Shown here: positions 17,151 through 26,528 of the stretch, in pieces | How positions within the stretch are numbered: the first letter of the stretch is position 1 | Layout: each line of letters opens with the position of its first letter | DNA from: Pseudomonas sp. TTU2014-080ASC | GTDB taxonomy: Bacteria > Pseudomonadota > Gammaproteobacteria > Pseudomonadales > Pseudomonadaceae | NCBI RefSeq assembly: GCF_001446935.1 | Contig: NZ_LKKK01000012.1 | Location: forward strand, 338,546-402,545 | DNA: 64,000 nt | Direction of reading: 5' to 3' | Program-made: the position numbers and the translations under genes | Notes under the pieces: model-generated | What the model was told of the DNA's origin: nothing | Database searches by the model: none | Seen by the model: the letters and a program-made list of their open reading frames with translations, nothing else

Positions 17151-19199
17151 GTGACTGCTACCAATCCGCTTCTGCAAGCCTTTGATCTGCCGCCTTACTC
17201 AGCCATTCGTCCGGAACATGTCGAGCCGGCCATTGATGCCATCCTCGCCGACAACCGTGCGGCCATGGCTAAGCTGCTGGAAGAACAAGCTGCCAACCCG
17301 AGCTGGGACGGCCTTGTATTGGCGCTGGATGAACTGGGTGCACGTCTGGGTCAGGCCTGGAGCCCTATCAGCCATCTGAATGCCGTGTGCAACAACGCCG
17401 AACTGCGCGCTGCATACGAAGCCTGCCTGCCCAAGCTGTCCGAATACTGGACTGAAATTGGCCAGAATCAGCCACTTTTCCAAGCCTATCAGGCGCTGGC
17501 CAACAGCCCGGCTGCTGCCGGTTTTGATGTAGCGCAGAAGACCATCCTCGAACACGCCCTGCGCGACTTCCGCCTGTCCGGTATTGATCTGCCTGCGGAC
17601 AAGCAAAAGCGCTACGGCGAAATCCAGATGAGGCTCTCCGAGCTGTCCAGCAAGTTCTCCAACCAACTGCTGGATGCGACTCAAGCCTGGACCAAGCACG
17701 TCACCGACGAAGCCGCGCTGGATGGCCTGACCGACTCGGCCAAGGCGCAAATGAAGCAAGCTGCCGAAGCCAAAGGGCTGGATGGCTGGCTGATCAGCTT
17801 GGAATTCCCCAGCTATATCGCGGTGATGACCTACGCCAACGACCGCGCCCTGCGTGAAGAGGTGTACCGCGCTTACAGCACACGCGCCTCCGACCAGGGC
17901 CCGAACGCCGGGCAGAACGACAACGGTCCGGTGATGGATGAAATTCTTACACTGCGTCAGGAACTGGCCGAGCTGCTGGGCTTTGCCAACTACGCCGAGC
18001 TGAGCCTGGCCAGCAAGATGGCTGACAACACCGATCAGGTGCTGAACTTCCTGCGCGATCTGGCTGTGCGCAGCAAGCCATTTGCAGAGAAAGACCTCGA
18101 AGAGCTGAAAGCCTTTGCCGCGAGCCAAGGCTGCGCTGACCTGCAAAGCTGGGACGCCACCTACTACAGCGAGAAGCTGCAGGAGCAGCGTTACAGCATC
18201 TCCCAGGAAATTCTGCGCCCGTACTTCCCGATCGACAAAGTGCTGAGCGGCCTGTTCGCCATCGTCGAGAAGCTCTATGGCATCCAGATCAAGGAGCTGA
18301 GCGACTTCGACGCCTGGCACCCAGATGTGCGCCTGTTCGAGATCAGCGAAAACGGCCAACACGTTGGGCGCTTCTTCTTTGATCTGTATGCCCGCGCCAA
18401 CAAGCGTGGCGGTGCGTGGATGGACGGCGCCCGCGACAAGCGTCGCGATATCAACGGCAAGTTGATCAGCCCGGTGGCTAACCTCGTCTGCAACTTCACC
18501 CCAGCGGTGGGCGATAAGCCTGCGCTGCTGACCCACGATGAAGTCACCACCCTGTTCCACGAATTCGGCCACGGCCTGCATCACCTACTGACCCGCGTTG
18601 AGCATGCCGGTGCCTCGGGCATCAACGGCGTGGCCTGGGATGCGGTGGAGCTGCCGAGCCAGTTTATGGAGAACTGGTGCTGGGAGCCGGACGGTCTGGC
18701 CCTGATCAGCGGTCATTACGAAAGCGGCGAGCCGCTGCCGAAAGACCTGCTGGACAAGATGCTGGCAGCGAAAAACTTCCACTCCGGCCTGATGATGGTG
18801 CGTCAGATCGAATTCAGCCTGTTCGACTTCGAACTGCACGCCACCCATGGCGATGGCCGCAGCGTGCTCGACGTGCTGGCGGGCATTCGCAAAGAAGTCA
18901 GCGTGATGCAGCCTCCGGCTTACAACCGCTTCCCGAACAGCTTTGCGCATATCTTCGCCGGTGGTTACGCCGCCGGTTACTACAGCTACAAGTGGGCTGA
19001 AGTGCTGTCGGCTGATGCCTTCTCCAAATTCGAAGAAGACGGCGTGCTCAACAGCGACACCGGCCGCGCATTCCGCGAGGCGATTCTGGCCCGTGGTGGT
19101 TCGCAGGAGCCGATGGTGTTGTTCGTTGACTTCCGTGGGCGCGAGCCGCGCATCGACGCCCTGCTGCGCCACCTCGGTCTGAGCGCGGAGGCAGCATGA
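17151..19199 (+). CDS. prlC: Oligopeptidase A (M3 family)
   Basis: A 682-residue cytosolic zinc peptidase that degrades short peptides, including cleaved signal peptides. It begins with GTG at 17151, giving TATNPLLQAFDLPPYSAIRPEHVEPAI, the normal N-terminus. The zinc motif HEFGHGLHH lies near residue 470, with the second glutamate expected in the following helix (DAVELPSQFMENW). Length is normal. The stop overlaps the yheV-like gene by 4 bp (ATGA), so the two are co-translated. Confidence 0.95.
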   Translation: MTATNPLLQAFDLPPYSAIRPEHVEPAIDAILADNRAAMAKLLEEQAANPSWDGLVLALDELGARLGQAWSPISHLNAVCNNAELRAAYEACLPKLSEYWTEIGQNQPLFQAYQALANSPAAAGFDVAQKTILEHALRDFRLSGIDLPADKQKRYGEIQMRLSELSSKFSNQLLDATQAWTKHVTDEAALDGLTDSAKAQMKQAAEAKGLDGWLISLEFPSYIAVMTYANDRALREEVYRAYSTRASDQGPNAGQNDNGPVMDEILTLRQELAELLGFANYAELSLASKMADNTDQVLNFLRDLAVRSKPFAEKDLEELKAFAASQGCADLQSWDATYYSEKLQEQRYSISQEILRPYFPIDKVLSGLFAIVEKLYGIQIKELSDFDAWHPDVRLFEISENGQHVGRFFFDLYARANKRGGAWMDGARDKRRDINGKLISPVANLVCNFTPAVGDKPALLTHDEVTTLFHEFGHGLHHLLTRVEHAGASGINGVAWDAVELPSQFMENWCWEPDGLALISGHYESGEPLPKDLLDKMLAAKNFHSGLMMVRQIEFSLFDFELHATHGDGRSVLDVLAGIRKEVSVMQPPAYNRFPNSFAHIFAGGYAAGYYSYKWAEVLSADAFSKFEEDGVLNSDTGRAFREAILARGGSQEPMVLFVDFRGREPRIDALLRHLGLSAEAA

Positions 19200-19462
19200 G
19201 CGAAGTGACCAGCAAACGCTTTATCGCCGGGGCGGTGTGCCCGGCGTGCAGCGAAATGGACAAGATCCAGATGTGGTCGGTGGACGGCGTGCCGCACCGC
19301 GAGTGCGTAGCCTGCGGTTATGCCGATACGCTGGATGAACGTGGCAACTCGGTACCAAGCGAACTGACCACACGGGTGAATGTCAGCGCGCTGAAACCTA
19401 AGGCCGCAGATCCAACCGTGCAGGCCGTGCAGTTCTTCCCCAATCCCAAGTTGAAGAAATAA
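19196..19462 (+). CDS. yheV: YheV-family small zinc-ribbon protein (DUF2387)
   Basis: An 88-residue protein with two CxxC pairs, VCPACSEMD and ECVACGYAD, forming a zinc ribbon, and a C-terminus ending NPKLKK. The family is called a putative metalloprotein and its role is unknown. It starts inside the prlC stop codon, and prlC-yheV pairing recurs in gammaproteobacteria. The neighbour supports the name more than any function. Confidence 0.88.
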   Translation: MSEVTSKRFIAGAVCPACSEMDKIQMWSVDGVPHRECVACGYADTLDERGNSVPSELTTRVNVSALKPKAADPTVQAVQFFPNPKLKK

Positions 19463-19475
19463 GCCGTTCAAATCT

Positions 19476-19538
19476 ATTCGCGGCTAAAGCCGCTCCCACA
19501 ACCGTGAAGGATGTGTAGGAGCGACTTCAGCCGCGAAT
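19476..19538. repeat. REP pair in inverted orientation
   Basis: ATTCGCGGCTAAAGCCGCTC at 19476-19495 and GAGCGACTTCAGCCGCGAAT at 19519-19538 are two REP units facing each other, each with an internal palindrome. Together they form a larger cruciform-capable element in the gap between yheV and the DUF1835 gene. This is a common Pseudomonas REP form, spread by the REP-associated transposase RAYT, which is not in this window. Confidence 0.85.
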
Positions 19539-19571
19539 CAGCTCAGTCAGATCAACCAGCAAGGAGCGCGT

Positions 19572-20339
19572 ATGTGGCATCTGGTATGCGGTGATCTGGC
19601 AGCTGCCAGCGTGATGCGAGTACTCAGCCCTGCCGAAAGCGCAGGCTTACGCGTTCTGCGTGACGATCTGGCCATCGGCCCGCTGGCCGGTATCGACCAG
19701 CCTCCCTGCACCACTCGCATCCACTTCTGGTTGAACCTCTGGCACGAGTCCATGCAGCCTGTGCCCGACTTCGCTAACGGTCTGGCCGCTGACGCCAAAT
19801 GGCTGGCCGAGCTCAGCCAAAACACTCAGGCAGTAACAGTCTGGACCGGCGACAGTTGCAGCGAGCAACTGCTACTGACGCGCGTTGCCCACGCTCTGCA
19901 AGGCAGCAACGTAGAACTGTGGGAAGTCGCCAGCGCCAACCCTCAGCGTCCGCCGCGCAAAGCTGTATCCCTTCGTTCGACTGATGAACTGCAGGCGTTT
20001 TATCAGCAGCGCGCACTACTAACCACCGCGCAACGTACGCGCCTAGCCGATCAGTGGCAGCAGGTCGTACAGGGCAACGCCGATATCCGCTGCTGGCTGG
20101 CCGGGGAATTCAGCCAACACACTTACGCCTTGGTGGATGAGCCACTGCTGCAGTGCTGCCGTGAAGAATGGCGCCCGCTAAGCCGGGTCATGGCCGATGT
20201 ATTGGCGCAGACTGATGGTTTCTTCCCGACTGACAGCTTTCTGCATTGGCGCGCCCGGGAGCTGGCCGTTGCAGGCCGGATTGAGCTGCCCGAAGCCTTA
20301 TCCGCAGCCTATAGCGCGCAGCAGGTGCGTTTAAGGTAA
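19572..20339 (+). CDS. DUF1835 and DUF3658 domain protein
   Basis: A 255-residue protein. The N-terminal domain opens with MWHLVCGDLAAASVMR, typical of DUF1835, and residues near 60 to 110 carry VTVWTGDSCSEQLLLTRV. The C-terminal part (FFPTDSFLHWRARELAVAGRIEL) fits DUF3658. The role is unknown. AAGGAG precedes the ATG at 19572. The gene converges with the solute-binding protein gene, overlapping its end by 9 bp. Confidence 0.75.
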   Translation: MWHLVCGDLAAASVMRVLSPAESAGLRVLRDDLAIGPLAGIDQPPCTTRIHFWLNLWHESMQPVPDFANGLAADAKWLAELSQNTQAVTVWTGDSCSEQLLLTRVAHALQGSNVELWEVASANPQRPPRKAVSLRSTDELQAFYQQRALLTTAQRTRLADQWQQVVQGNADIRCWLAGEFSQHTYALVDEPLLQCCREEWRPLSRVMADVLAQTDGFFPTDSFLHWRARELAVAGRIELPEALSAAYSAQQVRLR

Positions 20340-21104
20340 GGACGGTTCCAGCTCGTTGATCTGCCGGAAATAGTCTTCCACCAGACGCTGGTACTCACCG
20401 GAAGCGTGCAGTGCTGCCAGCCCCAGGTTGAACTCGTCCATCAGCCACTGTGCGTCAGGTAGCGTTCGCGGGATAACCAGATGCAGGGTGTTGCGGTTGA
20501 TCGGCTCACGGGAGTGAGTGAAATGGTCAGCATCCGCCCCAAGGCCTTCCAGAACCATCGCACCCATCCGCCGTTCAGCGAGAAAGAAATCATCACGGCC
20601 CAGTAGCAGCAGCTGCGCACACTCACTCATGCCTTGTGGCGAGTGACGCGTCAACTTGCCCTTTTCCACCAGTTTTTCCACCTGCGGAGGCGCTTGCCAG
20701 CCCAGCGGATAACAGAAGCGTCTGCCGCTTAATGACTGCTCCGAGGTGCTGTCGATCTGTTCACCAGCCCGACTGAAGATGAACTGCTCACCGACATAAA
20801 GCGGGTCGGAATAAAGGAACTGCACCTGCCGATCCGGGCTAACGATATAGGGGAACGTAGCGTCGTACTGACCGCGCTGGGTCAGCAAATAGCCTCTGTT
20901 CCAAGGTCGCCACTGCAAGGTAGTTCGCAGCCCGCGCTGCTCGAACGCCTTGCGCACCACAAGACTGAGCATGCCGCCATCTGGCAGGTTCTGGCTGGTA
21001 TAGGGAACGTAGCCATCACCCGTGACCAACCGTACCTCTCTGGCCTGAACAACAGTGCAGAGGAGAAAACAGAAAAGGACACACAGAGCTCTGGAAAAAC
21101 GCAT
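20331..21104 (-). CDS. Periplasmic solute-binding protein, amino-acid type (SBP_bac_3)
   Basis: A 257-residue protein from the ATG at 21104; a TTG three codons upstream is possible. The signal peptide FSRALCVLFCFLLCTVVQA precedes REVRLVTGDGYVPYTSQNLPDGGMLS, the start of a type-2 periplasmic-binding fold. GYLLTQRGQYDATFPYIVSPDR is typical of the amino-acid or polar-solute group. No permease or ATPase gene is adjacent, so it may be an orphan receptor or work with a distant transporter. The ligand cannot be predicted. Confidence 0.78.
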   Translation of the reverse strand: MRFSRALCVLFCFLLCTVVQAREVRLVTGDGYVPYTSQNLPDGGMLSLVVRKAFEQRGLRTTLQWRPWNRGYLLTQRGQYDATFPYIVSPDRQVQFLYSDPLYVGEQFIFSRAGEQIDSTSEQSLSGRRFCYPLGWQAPPQVEKLVEKGKLTRHSPQGMSECAQLLLLGRDDFFLAERRMGAMVLEGLGADADHFTHSREPINRNTLHLVIPRTLPDAQWLMDEFNLGLAALHASGEYQRLVEDYFRQINELEPSLP

Positions 21105-21153
21105 AACCAACAACCGGTCACAACAGCGGCCGGGCAGTGTAGGTGGACTTGAG

Positions 21154-22977
21154 CTAGTCGAAAAGCCCTAGCTGCACCTCGCTCGTCGTCAAAACCGGCA
21201 CTTGCGGCGATCTTCCCGACAAACGCTGCGCCAAACCAGCAGCCCGTTCAGCCTTAGTTGCCACCGCCTCACTCAGCCGCGCAGGCAAGCCCCAGATTTC
21301 CACACGCTGCTTGGCGCGGGTGATCCCGGTGTAAAACAGGCTGCGTGACAGCAAAGGACTGGGCAGCTCAGGCAGCACCAGCAAGACCTCACGGAACTCC
21401 GAACCCTGGCTTTTGTGCACGGTCATGGCGAAGGCACTGTCATGGCTGGGCAAGCGCGCCGGGGCAAACGGACGGAAGCCCTCTTCGCCCTCAAAGAACA
21501 CGCGCAGGCCGTACTCGGTGTTCAGGCAGATGCCGATATCACCGTTAAACAGCCCCAACGCGTAATCGTTCTGCCGCACCATCACCGCCCGCCCGACATA
21601 CCAGCGCTCGCGGCTGGCGATGGAGCTGCGGCGTTTGATCCGCGCCTCCAGCGCCTCGTTGATGCCCGCCACGCCCCACGCGCCTTCGCGCTGAGCTGTG
21701 AGCACGCGGAAGCTGTTGAAGGCTTCAAATGCTGCTGCCGGATCGCCGCTGCGGGCGGCTGCCAGATACGGCCCGTAGCCTTGATCCAAACGCTCCAACA
21801 GCTCGCTACTGCTCGGCTCGGCATTCCAACTGAGATCGGGGCGATTCTCTTTGAGCAGGCTCAAAGTGCCACGTACATCGCCGCCGTTAATGCGCCGGGC
21901 CAGCTCGCCGATGCCGCTGTCACCAGCAAAACGGTGGCTGTGGGTCAGCAGTACCACGGCATCACCAAGTTTGGATTGCGGCTGGCTGACCGGCACCTGC
22001 TGGCCAGTGATGCGCTGCAGATCAGCCGCAGCCTGCTGATCAAAACCGCGCCCTTCGCACAGTTCAGCAAACACCGCACCGGCCTCCACCGCACAGAGCT
22101 GATCTTTATCGCCAAGCAGAATCAGCCGAGCTTTCGGCGGCAGCGCCAGCAGCAGTTTGGCCATCAACGCCAGATCGACCATGGAGGCCTCGTCCACCAC
22201 CAGCACGTCCAGCGCCAGCGGGTTGTGCTGATCGTGGCGTACCGCTGGGCTGTCGCCTCGGCTGCCGAGTAAACGGTGCAGGGTTTTCGCCTCATCCGGC
22301 AAAGCGGCCTTGATTGCATCGGTGACCGGAAGGCCGGCCTTGGCATTACGGATTGCTTCGGCCATCCGCGCTGCGGCTTTGCCGGTGGGCGCGGCCAGGC
22401 CGATAGCCAAACGCTCGCCACCGGGCTGCTCCAGCAGTGCCGCCAGCAGGCGCACCACCGTGGTGGTTTTGCCGGTTCCGGGGCCGCCGGAGATCACCGC
22501 CAGATTGCGCCGAACCGCTTGCGCAGCGGCCAGTCGCTGCCAGTCCGGCTGCTGTTTGTTGAAAGCAAACAGACGCTCAAGGCTGGCGCTGAGAATGGCT
22601 TCGTCAACCTCCGGCAGATCAGCCGAACGCTGCAACAGCTGCTCAGCGAGTTGCTGTTCGTAATTGTGATATCTCGCGAGATAGAGACGGCCCTGATCAA
22701 GAATCAGCGGGGTAAAAGCGCCCGCAACGCCCACCAACGACGAGGCCTGCAACTGTTGCTGCCACTCACTTTGAGAGGGCAAGGCAAAGGGGTGCTCAGG
22801 CCATGGACGCTGCCCGGCCCAATGCGCCAGCGGCAGGCACACATCGCCCTTTTCCAGCGCGCTCGACAGCAACGCAGCGGATGCCAGCACCAGTGGCGAC
22901 GCTTCGGGATCAAGGCGCTGCAAGCTGTTAACCAGCGCCCGCTCCAGCGGGCCGAAAGGCAGTTCAGTGAGCAGCAT
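21154..22977 (-). CDS. recD: Exodeoxyribonuclease V alpha subunit, RecD
   Basis: A 607-residue superfamily-1 helicase, the 5'-3' motor of RecBCD, which resects double-strand breaks. It has Walker A GGPGTGKTTT near residue 168, VVDEASMVDL as Walker B, and the late motif AMTVHKSQGSEF with FYTGITRAKQRVEIWG. The start codon overlaps the recB stop by one base (TGATG). It is third in the recC-recB-recD cluster, the Pseudomonas order. Confidence 0.96.
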   Translation of the reverse strand: MLLTELPFGPLERALVNSLQRLDPEASPLVLASAALLSSALEKGDVCLPLAHWAGQRPWPEHPFALPSQSEWQQQLQASSLVGVAGAFTPLILDQGRLYLARYHNYEQQLAEQLLQRSADLPEVDEAILSASLERLFAFNKQQPDWQRLAAAQAVRRNLAVISGGPGTGKTTTVVRLLAALLEQPGGERLAIGLAAPTGKAAARMAEAIRNAKAGLPVTDAIKAALPDEAKTLHRLLGSRGDSPAVRHDQHNPLALDVLVVDEASMVDLALMAKLLLALPPKARLILLGDKDQLCAVEAGAVFAELCEGRGFDQQAAADLQRITGQQVPVSQPQSKLGDAVVLLTHSHRFAGDSGIGELARRINGGDVRGTLSLLKENRPDLSWNAEPSSSELLERLDQGYGPYLAAARSGDPAAAFEAFNSFRVLTAQREGAWGVAGINEALEARIKRRSSIASRERWYVGRAVMVRQNDYALGLFNGDIGICLNTEYGLRVFFEGEEGFRPFAPARLPSHDSAFAMTVHKSQGSEFREVLLVLPELPSPLLSRSLFYTGITRAKQRVEIWGLPARLSEAVATKAERAAGLAQRLSGRSPQVPVLTTSEVQLGLFD

Positions 22978-25900
22978 CAGACGCCCTCCGCAAACAATGT
23001 ATCCAGGGCATCCAGCAACTCATCCGCAGGCCGGGCAAAGTACACGCCAGCCTCCGGCATGCCACGCAGGAACAGGTAATAGGCACCACCTAACTGGCTT
23101 CCGTCGAAGTCATCCAAACGCTGCATCAGGAAGCGCCGCAGCGCCACCAGATAGATCAGGTATTGCAGGTAATAGTGTTCGCTGGCCAGCGCTTGCAGCA
23201 GGCGTTCGCCGCTGTAATAGCTGACATCCGGGCCGAGCCAGTTGGACTTGTAGTCGGCGATGTACCAGCGCCCGTCATGCTCGAATGTGAGGTCGATAAA
23301 ACCTTTGAGGAAGCCCTTGAGGTGATCGAACTCCAAACGACTCGCCGCTTCGCGCATCGGCGCGGGCAAGCCGTAGGCTTCATCGCTGAGAATCTCGCGC
23401 AGGCGGCGCACATCCAGCCCGGCCAGCGGGAAGGTAAAGCCCAACTCGGGCAAGCGCCGCACCGGATTCAGCGTATTCAGGGTCAGGCCGCTGTCATCCA
23501 ACTGCGCGTCCAGCACCTGCTGTAACTGATTGAGCACCACCTCGTTCCAGTCGTTGCTGATGCCGTGACCAGTAAGATTCGGTTCGATTAATTCTTCCAG
23601 CGGCGCTTTATTCCGTGCCCAGTCTTCCAGCATCGCGTGCAGGCAAGTACCGGCGCGGGCACCACGGGGGAACGCGAAGAAGCCAATACCGGGCTCGCTG
23701 GCATCGGGGATGGCCAGCGTATCGCGGTCCGGCGCTTCCATATGCTGGCCCGCCGCGAGACCGGAGAAGCTGCCGACGCGCCAGGCGCTGTGCAAGGTGC
23801 GGTTTAGGGTCGACAACTGTTGCGGCGCAACGGCGCGCAATTCACCGGCAGCGCTGGCTTCATCACGGCGCGGTGCTTGTACGCTCATACGCCCGTTGCT
23901 GGCGGCGACTAATTGTTCCAGCTCAGCGCGCAAGCCTTGCGGCGTGAGCGTCTGCAGATGCCCCGCCAGCTCGGCCAACGCGTCATCACCGGGCAAGTCA
24001 CGACCATGCAGCAGCCAGCCCAACGCACTGCTGTGCAAGCCACTTTCGCTGAGGGTGCCGTCTTTCTTCGGCTTGCAGTCCACCGGCCCCCAGTGCAGCC
24101 ACAACCGATCGCGGGCTCGAGTCAGCGCTACATAGGTAAGGCGCAGTTTTTCGGCGAAGCGTTCGTGCTTGGCGCGCTCGCGGTTGTCATCAAACTGCTC
24201 GCTGCCGAGGTCCAGCAGCGGTGTGCCGTCATCATCGTGACAGGTGATGTCTTCGTGCTGACGCAACAACGCGCCGTCCCACAGATACGGGCAGAACACC
24301 AGCGGGTACTCCAGACCTTTGGAGGTGTGGATGGTGACGATCTGCACCCGCTCGGCATCGCTCTCAAGGCGCAGCAAGGCATCTTCGCCATGGCTTTCGG
24401 CACTACGCTGGGCGTTGAACCAGGCCAGCAGTTGTTCCTGACCGGGGCGTTGCAGGCTTTCGGTTTGCAGCAGTTCGGCCAGATGCAGCAGGTTGGTCAG
24501 GCGACGCTCGCCGTCCACTCGTTCCAGCAGGCGTTCAGCAACTTTCTGCTCATCCAGCCAGGCGCGGAAGGCGCGCATAAACCCCTGTTGCAGCCAGAGC
24601 TGGTGATAGCGTTCGGCGGCTTCGCGCTCAGCGTCCCAGGCGTGAGCATCTTCATTGCAGGCGGCCAGTTGTTCGGCACTGCGCCCAAGTAAGCGGCTGG
24701 CCAAGGCATAACGCAGTGCGCCTTCGCGGCCCGGTTCGACGTAGGCGGCGAGCACCGCGGCCAACTCGTCGGCCTCCTCGCTGTTCCACACATTCTCTTT
24801 GCCCCGGCGCACGCTGGGCACGCCGCGCAGCGCCAGTTGTTCGGCCACTTCGCCAGCCTGACGGTGGCTGGCCACCAGCACAGCAATATCGCCACCTTTG
24901 ATTGGTGTCCGCTGCCCGTCCTGTTCAAAGTACGCCTCGCCGCGACTGCTCGCGCTAATAACTGCGGCGATACGTTTGGCAGTGTCTTCGGCAACGCGAG
25001 AACCGGCCTCACCTTTGCCGAGGTGTTCGTCATCCAACCAGACGAACGCCAGCGGTGCATCAGTTTCGCCTTCAACAGTTGGCAGCACCAGCTGCGGACG
25101 CGCCTTTTCACTCGCACCGACCTGCTGATACTCCAGACCTTGCTCGGCAAACGGCATGGGTCGGTCGAACAGCTGGTTCAGCGCGTCGATAAGCTCCGGG
25201 ATAGAACGGTGGTTAGTCGCCAAGCTGTATTGCCGGTCAGCCTCACCGCGCGCCTTAAGATAGGTCGCCAGGTCCGCGCCCCGGAAGGCGTAAATCGCCT
25301 GCTTCGGGTCGCCAACAAAGCACAGGTCGCCCGGCTCACCCTGTGCATAAATGCTGCTGAACACCCGGTACTGCACCGGGTCGGTGTCCTGAAATTCGTC
25401 GATCAGCGCCACCGGATATTGCGTGCGCAGCGTCTCGGCCAGATGCGCGCCGCCTTCACTGCTCAGGGCCAACTGTAAGCGGTTGAGCAGGTCATCAAAG
25501 GCCAGCAGGCGTTGTGCAGCTTTGCGTGCTGGAAGTTGTTCGTTGAGCTGATTGATCAGCCGCACTTGCAAGTCGATCAGGCGTTGTTCGGCTTCGGGCT
25601 GGACTTCATCCAGTGCATCGCACAAATCCTGCAAGGCTGCGGCGAGGGGATTGGCCGGCGCCTGACAGTCTTTCTTGCAGGCCTTGTTCAGCCCTTCGCG
25701 GGATAAACGGCGGTGCGCGTCGGTCTTGCTGAACAACGCGGCGGCATCACTGAAGTAGCCATCCAGCTCGATCTGCCAGCCGGTCAGTTTGGCCGGGTTA
25801 ACCATGTTGCTTTTAAAGCCGTCGAAGGCACGCAGCTCGTTGAGCCAACCGGCGCTTTCGACTTGCCACAGCCGCTGTGCTTCCTGCCAGGCAGCGCGCA

Positions 25901-26528
25901 GCCCGCTCATTTCACTGGCCGCACCGGGTTGCGGTTCGATACGCAGGTACGGCTTGCCCAGATGATTGCGCAGACGCTGGCGCAACACCTGCGGCGTCAG
26001 CTTCTGGTGCACCAGAAACGCCGCCCACTCCGGCTCGGCGCTGGCCAGTTCGTGTCGCCACAAGTCCGCTAACAGCGCGTCGATAATCTCGCGGTCGTCG
26101 TGGGTTAGCTCGTTATCAAAATCGCCACCGGCTTCAAAGGCCGCGTCCTGCAACGCACGCTGACAAAAGCCGTGAATGGTGAAAATCGCCGCCTCATCAA
26201 AACCGTGCACCGCCAACAGCAAACGGCGATGGCTGGCCGGATCGGGATAACGGGCGTGCAGCTCATTCAGCAGCCCATCGCTGCCGGGGCCGTTTTCGTA
26301 CACCTCCAGCAACTCAGCCAGACGCTTGCGGATACGCTCACGCAACTCAGCGGTAGCCGCCGTGGTAAAGGTCACCACCAGAATCTGGCTGACGTTCAGC
26401 TGCTTCTCCAGCAACAGACGCGCATACAGCGCGGTCAGCGTCCAGGTTTTGCCGGTACCGGCACTGGCCTCGATCAGCGAGCGGCCGGTAAAGCTGTCAC
26501 TCAGCAGGTTCAGGGCTTGGCTGCTCAT
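22977..26528 (-). CDS. recB: Exodeoxyribonuclease V beta subunit, RecB
   Basis: An 1183-residue helicase-nuclease. The N-terminal UvrD-like helicase has EASAGTGKTWTL (Walker A, about residues 18-29) and LIDEFQDTDPVQYR. VTIHTSKGLEYPLVFCPYLW is the late helicase motif. The C-terminal nuclease domain keeps GFIDLTF and IADYKSNWLG (about residues 1070-1092), including the aspartate and lysine needed for cutting. It overlaps recC by 4 bp (ATGA). With recC and recD it makes the full enzyme for break repair and degradation of linear foreign DNA. Confidence 0.96.
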   Translation of the reverse strand: MSSQALNLLSDSFTGRSLIEASAGTGKTWTLTALYARLLLEKQLNVSQILVVTFTTAATAELRERIRKRLAELLEVYENGPGSDGLLNELHARYPDPASHRRLLLAVHGFDEAAIFTIHGFCQRALQDAAFEAGGDFDNELTHDDREIIDALLADLWRHELASAEPEWAAFLVHQKLTPQVLRQRLRNHLGKPYLRIEPQPGAASEMSGLRAAWQEAQRLWQVESAGWLNELRAFDGFKSNMVNPAKLTGWQIELDGYFSDAAALFSKTDAHRRLSREGLNKACKKDCQAPANPLAAALQDLCDALDEVQPEAEQRLIDLQVRLINQLNEQLPARKAAQRLLAFDDLLNRLQLALSSEGGAHLAETLRTQYPVALIDEFQDTDPVQYRVFSSIYAQGEPGDLCFVGDPKQAIYAFRGADLATYLKARGEADRQYSLATNHRSIPELIDALNQLFDRPMPFAEQGLEYQQVGASEKARPQLVLPTVEGETDAPLAFVWLDDEHLGKGEAGSRVAEDTAKRIAAVISASSRGEAYFEQDGQRTPIKGGDIAVLVASHRQAGEVAEQLALRGVPSVRRGKENVWNSEEADELAAVLAAYVEPGREGALRYALASRLLGRSAEQLAACNEDAHAWDAEREAAERYHQLWLQQGFMRAFRAWLDEQKVAERLLERVDGERRLTNLLHLAELLQTESLQRPGQEQLLAWFNAQRSAESHGEDALLRLESDAERVQIVTIHTSKGLEYPLVFCPYLWDGALLRQHEDITCHDDDGTPLLDLGSEQFDDNRERAKHERFAEKLRLTYVALTRARDRLWLHWGPVDCKPKKDGTLSESGLHSSALGWLLHGRDLPGDDALAELAGHLQTLTPQGLRAELEQLVAASNGRMSVQAPRRDEASAAGELRAVAPQQLSTLNRTLHSAWRVGSFSGLAAGQHMEAPDRDTLAIPDASEPGIGFFAFPRGARAGTCLHAMLEDWARNKAPLEELIEPNLTGHGISNDWNEVVLNQLQQVLDAQLDDSGLTLNTLNPVRRLPELGFTFPLAGLDVRRLREILSDEAYGLPAPMREAASRLEFDHLKGFLKGFIDLTFEHDGRWYIADYKSNWLGPDVSYYSGERLLQALASEHYYLQYLIYLVALRRFLMQRLDDFDGSQLGGAYYLFLRGMPEAGVYFARPADELLDALDTLFAEGV

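Noticed and set aside
17199..18584. Long minus-strand frame opposite prlC (461 codons)
   Set aside because: It is antisense to a strongly conserved gene, has no ribosome site and its composition is a shadow of high-G+C codon use.
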